Shown here piece after piece: positions 36,625 to 49,290 of a stretch of 64,000 bases of DNA (positions are counted from its first letter, which is position 1; each line of letters opens with the position of its first letter). The notes below the pieces were generated by a model, which was given only the letters and a program-made list of their open reading frames with translations, was not told the origin of the DNA and did no database searches. The translations under genes and the position numbers were made by a program. The DNA lies in contig JAQFVV010012510.1 in assembly GCA_028023455.1 (NCBI GenBank), positions 248,001-312,000 on the forward strand, in the 5' to 3' direction. The stretch comes from Epiperipatus broadwayi. Lineage: Eukaryota; Onychophora; Udeonychophora; Euonychophora; Peripatidae.

Positions 36625-39600
36625 CACTCCATATATTCTTGTTGTTGCAGCTATTATTATTATGTGATAATATTCATATAGTATATGAACATGGATGGGC
36701 TGCTTACCAACATGCATTAGCCAACATGGTGAGTTTATAGGCTTCTTACCTCTGAATTTAAGATCAAGAAACACCATTGTCTTTCTTCTCAATGAATGTA
36801 TGTGTAAATGATAAATATTTTTCCAATAAATATATACAACCATGACAGACAAAAATAAATGGTGGCCCTTATATCCAGGAGGCTGTAAACCAAGGCAATG
36901 GCAGGTGGCAGAGGGTGCTAGAAATCCCTGATTGTGGACCAAGGCTGCCATTTGATTCCAACTTTTTATTTAGGTACTTACAACTGCAGATCACTTTCAA
37001 ATGATGGAAGATTGCAAGAATTAGAAAAAAAATTATCTTATATTAAATGGGACATTATTGGACTTTATGAACTTAGAAGAAGAAAAGGAGAGATAATTGA
37101 TTTAAAAAGTGGATATGTACTCTATTATAAAAGCACAAATATTGGAAATACAAGTAGAGTAGGATTCATTATAAATAAAAAGTGTAAAAACAACATTGTG
37201 GAGATTGGTGGTGTATTAGACAAAGTGGCAAGATTAGTTATACAACTTAATAGCAGATACCAAATGCAGATAATTCAAGTTTATGCCCCAACAAGTTCTC
37301 ATAGTGATGAAGTAGTAGATTTTTATTTGGAAGAACAAAAAGCTTTTTATCAGAGTAAACAACATTTTAAAATTGTTATGGGAGACTTTAATGCTAGAAT
37401 TGGTAAAGAAATGAATGATGAAAGTATTGTAGGTAATTTTGATTATGGTAATAGAAATGAGAGAGGACATAGACTTTTGGAGTTTTTAGAAGAAGAAAAA
37501 CTTTATATTATGAATTCTTTTTTTTTTTTTTTTTTTTTTAGAAAAATGTTAAAAGGAAATGGACATGGAAGCAACCTAATGAAGGTACAGCAAAAATGAA
37601 TTATATTTTGGCTAACAGAATATATATATTTCAAGATTGTAATGTTCTTAATAAATTTAACACAGGAAGTGATCATCGATTAGTAAAATATAAGATACAT
37701 GTTAATGCAAAATTAGAGAGACAAAAATTATTAAGAAAAACATTATTTACAGTTGATATTCCTAATCTTCAGAAACATTCTAATGAATTTAAATTAGAAC
37801 TTACAAATCAGTTTTAAGTATTAGTAGATTTTGAACATGATTCAGATTTGAATGAAATTAATATGAAAATAACTGATAGACTTTTAAAAATTGCAACAAA
37901 GATAGCTGGTAGAAAAAAGAAGCAATTGACCAATAAAATTTCTACTGAGACTAGAGAATTTATGAAGAAAAGAAGAAGTATGAAGATGTACAAAAATGAC
38001 ATATTAAAAAGGATTGACTATCTCGAATTTTGTAAAATGGTGTGGAAATAAGAGTAGTATATGATATAAGAAAGTATAACTGTGAACTAACAAGGAAAGC
38101 TATAGAAGAGAATAAAAGTCTCAAGAGTGGAAAACAACATTCTGGTATTGGTAGGAAATTTATATCTGCAATGAGAAAAAAAGATGGAATTATTACTAAA
38201 AAGAGAGATGACATCATGAAATGGGTAGAAAACTTCTATCAAGAATTATATAATAATAAACAACAAATACCTCCTATATCTATTATATCTTATGAATTAC
38301 CCAGAATTTTAAATGAAGAAGTGAGATATGCAATTAAATGTATGAAGAAAGGAAAGATTCCAGGTAATGATGGAAATATAATTGATATATTAAAAGAAGC
38401 AAGTTAAAGAAAAGAAATGTTTTTAGCAAAGTTATATACCAAATATCTAAATGATAAAGTTGTACCAAATTATTGGAAGAATGCAGTATTAATATTAATA
38501 TATAAAAAGGTGATAAAGAAGATATTTGAAATTACAGACCTATCACCCTTTTATCAGTTTTATACAAACTTTACCAAGATAATTACAACTCATCTACAGA
38601 GAACATTGGATTTCCACCAACCAAGAGAACAAGCTGGATTTAAAAGTAGTTTTAGTACAGTAGATCATATCCAGATATTGAAAAAAGTTATAGAACAGAC
38701 AAATGAATATGAATTGCCATTATGCTTTGGATTTGTAGATTATGAAAAGCATTTGATTCTATAAACATTTCTTCAGTGATTAAAGCATAGGATCATCAAG
38801 GTATAGATTCAAGATATTGTCATATTTTAAATAATATTTATAAAAATGCAACAGCAACAATTGGATTAAATAATGATACTAGGAAAGTCAACATTGAGAA
38901 AGATGTAAGACAAGGTGACTCCATATCTCCAAAACTTTTTACAGCAGTGCTGCAAGAAGTATTTTGTGGATTAAAATGGGAAGCTAAAGAAGTGAAAGTA
39001 AATGGAGATTATTTAAGTCATTTAGATTTTGCAGATGATGTAGTTGTTTTTGCAAATAATGCTTTAGAGCTGCAGTAAATGACTCAGGAATTATCAGATG
39101 AAAATAGGAATCAGATGAAAATAGGAAACTAGGACTAAAGATAAATGTTAAAAATTCTAAAGTAATGTTTAAGGGATTTTCTCAAAATATGAAAATAAAG
39201 ATTGATTATGATTAATTAGAAAAAGTTAACAATTACAAATACCTTGGTCAGATTATTAATACAGATGGAAACATAATGGATGAAATTACTCATAGAATTA
39301 AACTTGTTTGGAGTGCTTTTGGTAGAAATAATTCAATACTAAAAAGAAATATGCCTATGTGTTTTAAAAGGAATGTTTTTAATAAATGTGTTTGACCAGT
39401 TTTTACTTATGGATATGAGACTTGGACACTTAATAGAAGAGCAATACAGATATCAGACCACTTAAAGAGGAATGGAGAGATACATGTTGGTAATAACAAG
39501 ACGAGATATGAAAATGCAATATATGGGTAAGAGAACAAATAGGTATTACTGACCTCATTGAAATAATTAAAAGTCTGAAGTGGAGTTGGATTGGACATAT

Positions 39601-39820
39601 TTCTAGAAGAGATGATATTAGATGGGCAATTGAAATCTTAAACTGGATTCCATGAGAGTATAAAAGACCCAGAAAGAGACCACATGCAAGATGGGTGGAT
39701 GAAATAAAAAAAGTGTGCAGGGATGATGTGGAAAAGAAAAGCTGGAGATTGGAGAAAATGGTTTGAACTTGGAGAGATCTTCATCCTGCAGTGGAATGAT
39801 AATGGTTGATGATGATGCTG
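36625..39820 (+). pseudogene. RTE LINE copy 2 (frameshifted)
   Basis: This plus-strand copy of the 3652-6945 element is nearly full length: a leader, then endonuclease and RT. The first 221 codons of the frame from 36934 hold [15 protein letters not shown] and flanking residues. A run of more than 20 T at about 37518-37540 shifts the frame. Later breaks include stops near 37815, 38048, 38405 and 38762. The RT motifs remain legible in pieces ([25 protein letters not shown] near 39030-39056). It ends in TGATGATGATG at about 39820. The T run corresponds to a short T tract in copy 1, so it looks like slippage expansion. Inactive. Confidence 0.85.
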
Positions 39821-40740
39821 TTCATGAAAATATGTTTTTTGTATCTGAATATTATTCAAGCAGTTTTAAGAATTCTTCTCAGCAAATGAGCTTTTAGTAT
39901 TTGGTAATAGGAAATAAAGTTCTTGGAATAATGTCATCTGGTCAAATGATTATTTATGCATTATAAGTAAACAAACCATGATTGTAATATGATGCATCTT
40001 TAATAATAATAAAAATTGGGGGGAGGGGGGATAATATATCATACACGTGCAAATACTGAGCACCAACACCTGCAAATACTAAGCACATAGTTTTAATTAA
40101 TAAATCTGGAGAGGAGAGTGGATGGCGTAATAAAATTATGCAATCTAATTGAAACCATTTAACAAATAATATATATATAGTCACGGATCTTTCTATTGTC
40201 AAAATAGTTTCTTCTAACTTCTTATTCTTTATAACCACATTATAGTAAAATTGTATATATATTTTTTACACAAATAATGTTAATTTAAATGCTGGTTTTA
40301 TTCCAGCGTATTACGATTCAATGATTACAGAAAATTCCACAGAGAATTTTTTATTATTATTGAAGATATTTTATATTACAATATTATTAAAAACATTTAA
40401 AAAAAAAAAAAAAAGTTATAAGTCGCTTTTAATTACTTTTTTTTTTTAAAGAATGTTTTTTTTTATATTATGATTGTTTAAAAAACCTATCATTAAAACT
40501 ACTTGATTTTGTAAAGGGAATTGTGGCGTTTTTTATTGTGTTTTAATAAAACAAAACAAAATTGACTATGATAAAAAAAACAAAATTGACAATTTTTTTT
40601 TTTTATAATGAAAATGAATCAAAACGAAATGCCATCTATAGACAAATTTTTGCACTATATAAGAAATGCAATAATCATTACAATAGAATCATTATAATAG
40701 AAACAAACAGATATTTATGTTGTATAAATATTTAGTCAAA
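39821..40740. other. AT-rich non-coding stretch
   Basis: Contains a G run near 40018-40030 and several long A and T runs. No gene is seen. Confidence 0.5.
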
Positions 40741-40744
40741 ATAA

Positions 40745-40935
40745 GAGTCATAGATCACATGACCCTATCTCTTAAGCTTGTAAGTTATAAACAATGAGGA
40801 TTGCCAATTCCTCAACAAGCTTTGTGATAAATGCTTAGCCAGAGCCAGCACTTAAAATATCTGTCAGGAACCCCCCCCCCCAACCCCTGACCATGGTTTC
40901 GTGCTTTGGCACTCCTCAGAGAGGTGTCAGGGTAG
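40745..40935 (-). repeat. single hammerhead-bearing repeat related in layout to family D
   Basis: Plus-strand landmarks ATCACATGAC, AAGCTTGTAAG, CAACAAGCTTTGTGATAAATGCT and then the ribozyme (minus strand) follow the same order as in family D, with diverged sequence. A C run of 12 adds to stem I's distal arm. TGTCAGG occurs on both sides of the ribozyme (40863-40869 and 40926-40932). Confidence 0.6.
40868..40932 (-). ncRNA. type I hammerhead ribozyme, fully canonical core
   Basis: Minus strand: CTGAGGA (40919-40913), stem II GTGC/GCAC around CAAA (40912-40901), GAAA (40900-40897), stem III ACC/GGT around AT, and GTC with cleavage after 40889. Stem I: TCTCCA on the minus strand (40920 outward) pairs with AGGGGT after the cleavage site, including one G-U pair. 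Stem II is perfect and all invariant residues are present. Different helices from families C and D on the same core argue against chance. Confidence 0.8.
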
Positions 40936-41351
40936 ATTTCTTTCTTTTATACTAAAACTTACCAAATCCCAGTAAAATAATATATATTTTTCTTAAATAA
41001 GTTGAACTTTAATGGCCTTTATGATTTAATATAGGTCATGACTCTTACCCACGATCTAGATTCAATTCTGGATCAGATAAAATTTTGAATTATTTTGAAG
41101 ATTTAATCTGCCCTAAGATTTTCCTTGACATTGACTCTTAATCAACCAACTCATTATCAACAATAACAGTAGTCAATTGCAAATAAATATGATCAATCCA
41201 ACTTAAAACTATATATATATAAAGACAAATGGGTAATTACGTTTTAGACAAATGATGAGATTTCACATATGTATTAGTATGGTGACCAATGATAAGAGAA
41301 AACAGCATTTTGTACATGGAAAAAATTATGCACTTACATTATAATGCTGTG

Positions 41352-41708
41352 CAAACAAATGTGTAACTAAAGATCAAATTAAACACATTTAGAATCCTTT
41401 AAAAACAAAAACAATTATTTTTTTAGGTGGATATTAGATAATAAATCAATATTATGACTAACGACTGTTTCCAGATCAGGGTGTTATCTAATATTCACTT
41501 AAAAATATGTAAATAAAGATGAATTAAGTGCATGTCCAATCTTCTAAAAATGAAAACAGTTATTTTTTAAAATGAATATTAGATCACATTTTGACTGACA
41601 TCTTTCTTCTGATCGGGATATTATCTAATACTCATTTAAAAATTGCTTTCGTTTTTAAAGGAGTGCCAATGTGTTTAATTCAGTCTTCATTTACACATTT
41701 GTTTGCGC
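41352..41708. repeat. foldback element with internal tandem duplication
   Basis: ACAAATGTGTAAxTAAAGAxxxAATTAAACACAT at 41354-41390 is inverted at about 41670-41704. Inside, two related blocks (GxATATTAGAT ... GATCxGGxTxTTATCTAATAxTCA) repeat directly with a period near 145 bp. No coding frame or hammerhead core. Probably a MITE. Confidence 0.6.
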
Positions 41709-42492
41709 AAGCATGTCATCACCGCTGAATTAATACTTAATACAGACAAATGCTACTAATAATACACTAAAGATTATTTTTGCAATGACTACTCAAACCA
41801 ATCTGGTCCATAAATATGACAACATATAAAAAATATTGATCAATTATATTTTATTCACATTGAAATGTTATTTTCTAACTTCTGTTGCAAATATTTATTT
41901 CTGAAAACTTTAACTACCTTGTAGAATTGTAGTTTTCCATCGCAATATGTTTTTAACCATGCTATATATCTTATATTTCTTTAGAATGAGTTTGAGATGA
42001 TGTCCAAACCTGGTCTCTTTTTCCAATGAAAACTATATTAACATTTGTCGTACATTATTTTTTTAAAAAGTCTTGTGTTAGTCATTTATTTTATGGAATA
42101 GCAGAATACATAATATCATATTTAGAATGCTAAAAAACATAATATGATCTTGCTAAAGAACATTTTTAATTAAATTTCTCAAATATCTTTATGTTACATC
42201 AACAGACGGTTCAACTCTTATATATTTATCTAATTTAGCTGTAGTAGTCATATCATTGAGTTCATATACTCATTAACTCATTAAAAATAGCAACAACATA
42301 TTGGAGACTGTTTTTTACTTCAACATTTGTCTTTTTTATGCTAAATGTTTACAATTTGAATATTTTAATAAATATTTAAATTGTCTTACATATACCAAAA
42401 ACAGCAGATAAATTAAGAAAATGTCATATCTGACCTTGACTTCAGAAGTGAAATGTTCCAGATTTCTTGCCTGATTGGCTAGCACTTAGTTT

Positions 42493-42714
42493 CTATCCAA
42501 TGGGGATGAATCCTTCATTGGCATTTATACTCTCATTCTGAGTGTTCACAGTAAGGTCAGGGATCTGACAATAAATAATCAGCTTTTTGGAGGTAAGGCA
42601 GAGAGTGTTAACTTTTGTCAACATGAATGACTGAATGTGCTCTCCAGTGAAACCTCTTTCTATAGCAAGGATGTCTTCACTAGTCACTATTGATACATCT
42701 ACACAGTGATGCAA
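42493..42714 (-). other. coding-like open stretch without ATG
   Basis: This minus-strand frame of 73 codons is open from TTG at 42714 and has a more balanced amino acid mix than AT-driven noise (SIVTSEDILAIERGFTGEHI). The family is not recognised. It could be an exon or a transposon fragment. Adjacent sequence (42735-42840) contains two related units of about 47 bp with CAAGCTGTCTGAGTGCAGC-like text, which argues for repeat-derived DNA. Confidence 0.2.
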
Positions 42715-43078
42715 GTCCTTCTAAGACTGGAAACTGCTACAACTGCAGTTGACTCGAGGCAAGCTGTCTGAGTGCAGCTGGAAGAGTCCAAAATAGAGCC
42801 AACTCAAAGTAAGCTGTCCAGTACAGCCAGAAGAGTCTTATTTGAACTCACAAGACAGGCTAATAATATAGCTGGAAGTGAGTTCTATCACTCAGTATGA
42901 CTACCTCATCATTAATTATATGAACTGTATTTATATTATTGATTAACTAATGTGAGTGTATTTTGTAACCAATAAATTATACATATTAATTGTTGAGTAG
43001 TTTGTCATTACTTTTTCTGTTGATTTGAAACCAAACCTGTAAATCAAGCCAAACCCAACAGAAAATCAGCTATCAGTA

Positions 43079-43176
43079 CGTCTTGCATTGGTGGTCGAGA
43101 GGTTAGCACGACTGCCTGGCAGTTGCCCGGGTTGTGGGTTCATGTCCCGGCCGATGCTATGACACTTAAGAAAAAA
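43079..43176 (+). mobile_element. tRNA-derived SINE with 15-bp TSD
   Basis: The head holds an A box (TGGTCGAGAGG) and a B box (GGGTTCATGTCCC), followed by CCGATGCTATGACAC and an A-rich tail. AATCAGCTATCAGTA (43064-43078) and AATCAGCAATCAGTA (43177-43191) are target-site duplications with one difference. The tRNA similarity is too imperfect for a functional tRNA gene. Confidence 0.82.
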
Positions 43177-43255
43177 AATCAGCAATCAGTATAACATCAG
43201 AACAGCTTTCCAAAGCTATATCACACTATGATGAATTCTAACATCTAAAAAGCTT

Positions 43256-43520
43256 AAACTTGGAATGCTGACAAACAAAAATTGCATCTATGAAATACTA
43301 GATGAATGTGGAAGACTGTATATTGGTGATACCAGTCACCCCATTGAAAAGTTATTGCAAGAACACCAAATAATCATTAGAAGTGAAAAAACAGATGGGT
43401 CTGAAGTAGCAGATCATGTATGTACTGATGAACATACGTTCAATTAGGAAAATACAAAAATATTGGATAGAGACAAAAAGGTACAAAGAATAAAATTCAA
43501 AAAAGTTGCACATGACAATG
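43256..43520 (+). pseudogene. GIY-YIG endonuclease remnant of a Penelope-like element
   Basis: Penelope-like retroelements end in a GIY-YIG endonuclease that nicks the target. Here NKNCIYEI and LYIGDTSHPIEK occupy the places of the GIY and YIG motifs, followed by the family's EHQ, KTDGSEVADHV and EHTFN segments. A TAG at 43445-43447 stands where the family has tryptophan (N-W-E); the frame continues with ENTKILDRDKK and IKFKK to about 43520. The residue two before EH, usually part of an arginine-containing active-site stretch, is non-basic (KLLQEH), so the nuclease is probably dead. Only the C-terminus is left; no Penelope RT was found in the window. Confidence 0.7.
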
Positions 43521-43649
43521 GTGAATAACCCATAAGTCAACCTAGAGTGACTACATAATGTATGGAAACCATTAATCAACTTTTCCCTTACTGAAAAGTG
43601 GAGAATTTAGGAGGAACCTCATAGATAAGTATATGAAATTTTACTTTTG

Positions 43650-43930
43650 ACAGGTATCTCAGTTGATTAGAGCATTACCTTAAAATTCAATATTTAAAAA
43701 TCCAAGGATCCAGATTTAATTCTCATGCTAGTACTGTCACTGGTTAGAGCAGCAACACCTGAAGAAGAGAGGAGAATAATATCTCTCAAAATGTTGTGCA
43801 TATACTAACCTATGTACTATTACTAACAAATGAATATATGTTGAAAATTTAAATAAAGTTAAATTTTTCTAAAGACATTCAATACTCAATATTAAGTGAT
43901 GGAAATAGTACAATATATAAATACAAGTAA
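43650..43930 (+). repeat. family B unit downstream of the GIY-YIG remnant
   Basis: A tRNA-like head (TATCTCAGTTGATTAGAGC), then CATGCTAGTACTGTCACTGG, CTGAAGAAGAGAGG, ATCTCTCAAAAT, and the tail TTGAAAATTTAAATAAAG with ATTCAATACTC. It lies 130 bp after a Penelope endonuclease remnant, in the position where Penelope terminal repeats with hammerheads are known to sit. GAAA reads AAAA (a CpG-type loss), so it is inactive. Confidence 0.6.
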
Positions 43931-43934
43931 AATA

Positions 43935-46900
43935 TTATCATAGCCTTCAGGAAAACACTCAAGTTAAGAGGTGCTGAAAATATTTCTTCTTCTATTGGAT
44001 GATGAAGGATTTGAAGTTATTTAACATTTTTTATTATATAAAAGTATTTATATATTGCTTTCAGAAATATTTAATACATTCTGCAAATTATTTTTCTGAA
44101 TTGTCAAGGATGTCATAACTATTAAATAAAGAAGCCAAAAATTATGTTCTTGTTTTGGCTTTAATCAATTCAAATTTAAAATTCCTCATCAAACTTGCAT
44201 CACATCTTGATTTTTGTTTATGTAGCTCCTTATAAACAGTTCCCATGACAACTAACATAAAATTCGAAACAAAGTTAGAAAATTGCTACATGATCATTTT
44301 CTTTTAAAAGGCATCTGATAATTCGCCTGTGGTATAAATCCTTCTCTCATTTCACCAAAACTTTTGTTAAATGTTCTTGTTATTTATTATTTATTTTAGA
44401 AAGTGATATTTGCTCCTATTTTTTTATATGAAAGAAAATATATGTGATCATTACATATGAGTCATTCTAAAGATAATTCATGAGAAGGACACTACACCCT
44501 TGATGGACTGCTCACTATAGAAGGAATTCTGCTAAAGAACTAACATGTTTTAAAGGGGAAAAAAAATTTTTTTATTAATTTTATTTTATATATTGCTATT
44601 ACCATGTCAAAGTATTTTTTTTTTTTTTTTTTTTAAAGGTTTATAACATATGTTGGTATTTGTACAATATGGAAAGGTAAATTTTTTGTTTTATATTTAT
44701 TGGTTTAAGGTAAGTTTTATAATATCTTTTGGTCAAAGTAGAGATACCCATCTCTTACATTTCTTTTAATAGCATTCATGAGTGTTTTATTTATTTATGG
44801 GTAAACAATTGATGTATATTTACCAGAGTTCACAATAACTTATAATTATATAATAATTTTACGGTTAAGTTTTAATATAACTAAGCATTTATTAGTCATA
44901 TATTATGTCGATTCTATCTTTATAAATTTTTATACTGTTCATTGCATGTGTGTGTTCCTTATTCAGTGCAGAATTTTTATTATTTTAAAATATTTTATAG
45001 TCATTTGGATGATAGTAAACTTGTTGGTTTCAGACATTGTTTAATGTATGTAATTCTTAGCATGAATATTAACTTATCTAGCTTATGAGTGATAATTTTA
45101 TCTTGTCATTGCTTAGTCTAGGATTTATGCTTTCCAGCATTAGACTTTATTAAATGTTGCTTTACTTATTGTGCTTTGTGGAATGGAATGCACTCTCCCC
45201 ATTGTTTCTCATTTGTATTCCATGACAGGATAGTATTTTATATTCTATGATTACTTTCATGTTTTGCTAAGGTAGCTATGTCCCATGAGAGAATCATTTC
45301 ATGGTATGTATTCCATTTTTCCCTAGGTGTTGAGATCTTATTCACACATGTATGTTTGCCTAAGATAAAGGGGTTGGGATCTATCATGCTATTTTATTCA
45401 TGTAGTTTTGCTCTGAGGAACCTGTCTTTATTAATCTATCCCTCATGATGTTGTTAATTATTTTCCACTGCAGAAGGTAAAGTTATGTGTGTTTTAATAA
45501 TGATATGGCATGATAAGATAAATGTTGAAGTATTTAGTTCTTCAATAGACACTTTGTTATTTGTAGTGCTCTTATTAAGAGAAACAGTGTCGGTATTGTG
45601 CTGCTGTGCCTGTCCAGCAGTTCACAAATAAACCAAAATGTATTAGTAATTTTAAATGCTTATTTTGGTGCACAGTATAATAAGAAATGCACCTACACAA
45701 TGTCATTTTTGTCACTATCTGGAAGTAATTTGCTAATGAATTAGTAAGACATTTTAAGGTTAAATATTTCTTTATTATGTGGACATAGATAAAATATATA
45801 ATATGTGTATACATGACTTTTGATTAATGTTCCCATATATTTTTTATTATTCTTTATTATTTAAAAAATAGTGCTAGACAATAAGTCTTATTTGTTTTGA
45901 TGTAATAATTGTCATTATTATACAAGTTTACTAGTTTGAACTCAGTCATAAATTAGTTCAGATTAAAGTTGTTTTAATCTTTAGCATGTTTTAATATTGT
46001 TATTAAAGATATTACTAGTTGCTACCTAACAAAAGAATTTATTCTAGGGATTGTATTGTTTGGCTTATAGTTTGAACTATTTTTTAAATGCTTATTAAAA
46101 GGGAAGATTTAGTTTAGAACTGATTAAAAATATATTACCTAAATATTTAAAACAATTTATCTTAATTAAATGTATTCTTAATTACTTATCTAAAAAATGT
46201 TAAAACTTATAACAGATAGTTTGCTAGTTTTAGATAATTATGTATTATCTATTTATGGCATCCTACTAAAAAAAATAACAGTGCCTATGTTTAGCAAATA
46301 ACTTTTGCCATGATTTTGTAAATAAATTTAGTGTTTCTATATCCACTATGTTAATAAATGTATTTATTGTTATTTAAATCTGGTCTCTGTTTTTCTATAT
46401 GATTGCTTATATCCTGAATTCTTAAGTATATAGCAGAAATATTGGTGAATCAGATGATTATTCTCTTACAGATCCAAAATCCCAATTTTAAAATGAAAAT
46501 ACTGCATAAATGTTTCAATTCCAAACTTGGGAATTGTAATTAAAAGAACTGAATATTTATTTAATTTTTCTTTGGATTATTTAATCCATTTTTCAGACTT
46601 CACATTATTTTATTTACCTTATCAATAAAAATACAATAATTAAACTTAATTATTTTAATTGTGCTGTTGATGGATAGTACCTTTTCTTTCGATTATTCCG
46701 AGTGTCATCCTGGGTAAAAAACTATGATTTTTCTAAATTATATATATATATATATTAGGCAATTGTTAAGCAGATTAAACACTTTTTTGTGTAATTATTA
46801 TATTATTATTACAATATTTTAGTATACATTACCTTATAAGAGAAGTGTATGTCTCCTATAGTCTACTAGGATGTCATTCATTTGTGGAGCAACACAATAT

Positions 46901-48105
46901 AATGGTATATTTTCCAAAGTTAGCAAGAAGAACTTTGAGATCATTATTTATTATTTCATTGGTTATTAATTTATTTATTAGTATCAAAATTATTGTGGTG
47001 GCATAAAAAATTCATTACATTTATTGTACTATTAGAAAGATACAGTCTATTTTATTCTATAAGAGTAAAGTAGATCATGGCAATAAAAATTAATAATGAT
47101 AAATATTTGCTACATAAGATATTGAAGAAAATATAGAAAGATTCTATTAGAAAATTTTACATTAAATATAAATATCTGTTGCTCAGAGAATGTATTTTGA
47201 CGGAGGAAAATATATATTCCAAAAGTGTTACATAGTAATGAGTGAAGTTTTTCCTCTTCCTGGGTTATTTCTTTATTTTAAAGTAATGCACTTTATTATT
47301 GTTAAGAATTCCTTATATTTTGATGCATCTCTGTAGTAAATGTTAAGATAACTAACTGCCCACTGAGCTTAGTTGAATATATTATTAATAATAGTAATAG
47401 TCTTGTCTTACATTATTATTCCTTTCACTTTTATTCTATTTAGTTTAGAATATATACATATGACTTATATTATATGCTGTTTAAAATATATTTTTGTTTG
47501 ACAGATTTTGTTTATTAATTACTTATTAAATAAAATATGAAAATACAAAATGTTTATAAGGTGTTGGTAAGCATAGAGAAAAACATATAATAAGGTGAGT
47601 GGAAATTAGTTTTTAGATGTTAAAATCTATTGTACAATCTGAAGAATAAATCTTTTGGTTGATAATCCAAAATATTACTGATGTAGAAGCAAAAATCTGC
47701 TAACGGGATGTAATAAACGAGTGAATGCATGGCTAAAGAAACATTCACGGAACCTATAGCTTACAGTTTTCTCTGAAACTGACAATCTTTCCCTGATCTA
47801 TAAAAAAATCTGTCCTAGTCACTATTTTCCAGCATTATAAATTATATACATCTTCTCATAGATAAATTAATTACAAAAACCTCCTAAAAATATCTACAAT
47901 TTTTTAAATACAATTCATTTCTCTACATTTCTAAAATATATCTTAAATTTATGCTATTTTAGTTGCCTGTTAGTTGAAAATTTAATATTTGGTTAGAAAT
48001 AATTGTCAAAAAAAATAATTAAGAATTTCATCATTTATTATTTTATCAGTTTATTTTCAAATAAAAATGTGTGCATCCAAAATTTCCTCTTCTTATAAAA
48101 TATAT
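43935..48105. other. long AT-rich non-coding region
   Basis: Poly-T near 44617-44635 and a small GC-richer patch near 45585-45620 are the only marks. Open frames here are short and AT-driven. No transposon domain was recognised. Confidence 0.5.
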
Positions 48106-48107
48106 AG

Positions 48108-48210
48108 AAAATTGGTGATCGAGAGGTCAGCGACGGCTGCTTTACAAGCAGTTGTCCTGGGTTAGCGGGTTCGCTTCCAGGCTGATGCTATAACACATGA
48201 GAAAAAAAAT
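48108..48210 (+). mobile_element. tRNA-derived SINE
   Basis: GATCGAGAGGTCAGCGACGG head, B box GGGTTCGCTTCC, then GCTGATGCTATAACACATGAG and an A-rich tail. Same family as 43.1k. No clear target duplication. Confidence 0.78.
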
Positions 48211-48562
48211 AACAATAATATTTAACTACCATAGTTAATTTGTAATAAATTCTGTTTGAATGCTATGTTATTTGGAAGTATGTTTACATTAAATAAAATT
48301 AAAATTTGTTTCTCACCATATATATTTTACATATATAAAAATATTAACAAATACGTGGAAAAATGGAGAATGTTTTTAAAAGCATAAATACACCAATATT
48401 TTTAATTATATTTAAAATTTAGATGTGTAAAAATGATATAATAAATTTTATCCTATTAAATAATTAGTAATAATAATTATTATATTCATTTATAGAGGAT
48501 GTTGTTAAATGTATATGTTCAAGAAATTTGTCTTTTATAGATTAAATTATATCTAATTCATT

Positions 48563-48880
48563 TAGAGGGGTTTGAACCCAGACTTTAAACTCCCCTCAGC
48601 ATCCACCCTATTTTATGTAACCGATACACATGACCACATACATATAAAAAGATAAATGATCTCCAATATACATATTTCATATTAAACCAGTACTCATCAG
48701 TTAGTCCAGACCATCATCTCCCATACATATATATATATATATATATATAATCAGTGCTCAGTTTGTATTAAGATAGAAAATCTTCAAATTTTAATGGATT
48801 GGCTTCACTCTTCTCCATTCTCTAACTCTTCAACCATTCATATTATTGAAAGTCTGGTAATGGCAGGTTCAAAGCCTTTG
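48563..48880 (-). repeat. family C hammerhead repeat
   Basis: Minus-strand copy bounded on the left by AGGGGTTTGAACCCAGACTTT (the terminal box) and on the right by TTTCAAAGCCTTTG. Contains a partly preserved hammerhead (about 48668-48715): CTGATGA at 48700-48694 and GAAA are intact and CTAA/TTGG of stem I pairs with one G-U, but stem II (GTACT/AATAT) has a mismatch. A TA tract interrupts the body. Confidence 0.7.
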
Positions 48881-49290
48881 GTTGCCAATTTTGTAATCGT
48901 GCCCATGTTGCAAGAAATCATTCTGACCTCTTATATGTAGGACCTTAAAACCATTTAAATATTCAGTAGAGGAATGAACTGAGCACAGGCTGAATATGTA
49001 ATATTTAATATGACTAAAAAGAACTTGAAAGTCTGGGTCCAAACCTTCTCTAATTATATCTAGATGAAGTATATATACTATACTTGTATTTAATATTATA
49101 TTTAATTTATTAACATGCCATTGTTTTTTGAATAATCACAATCTTTACATCATTTTAAAATTGATTTTGGTAAATTAATTATTTAAATTAAGAAATAGTA
49201 AATATCAATTCAAAAAATATATTCAATGATTTCATTAATTCCATATGTGATGTATTCAACCAAAAAATAACAGCATTATCTTTTCTACTA

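Noticed and set aside
43079-43176. A functional tRNA gene
   Set aside because: A and B boxes are present but no proper cloverleaf or anticodon stem forms; flanking duplications and an A tail show it is a SINE.
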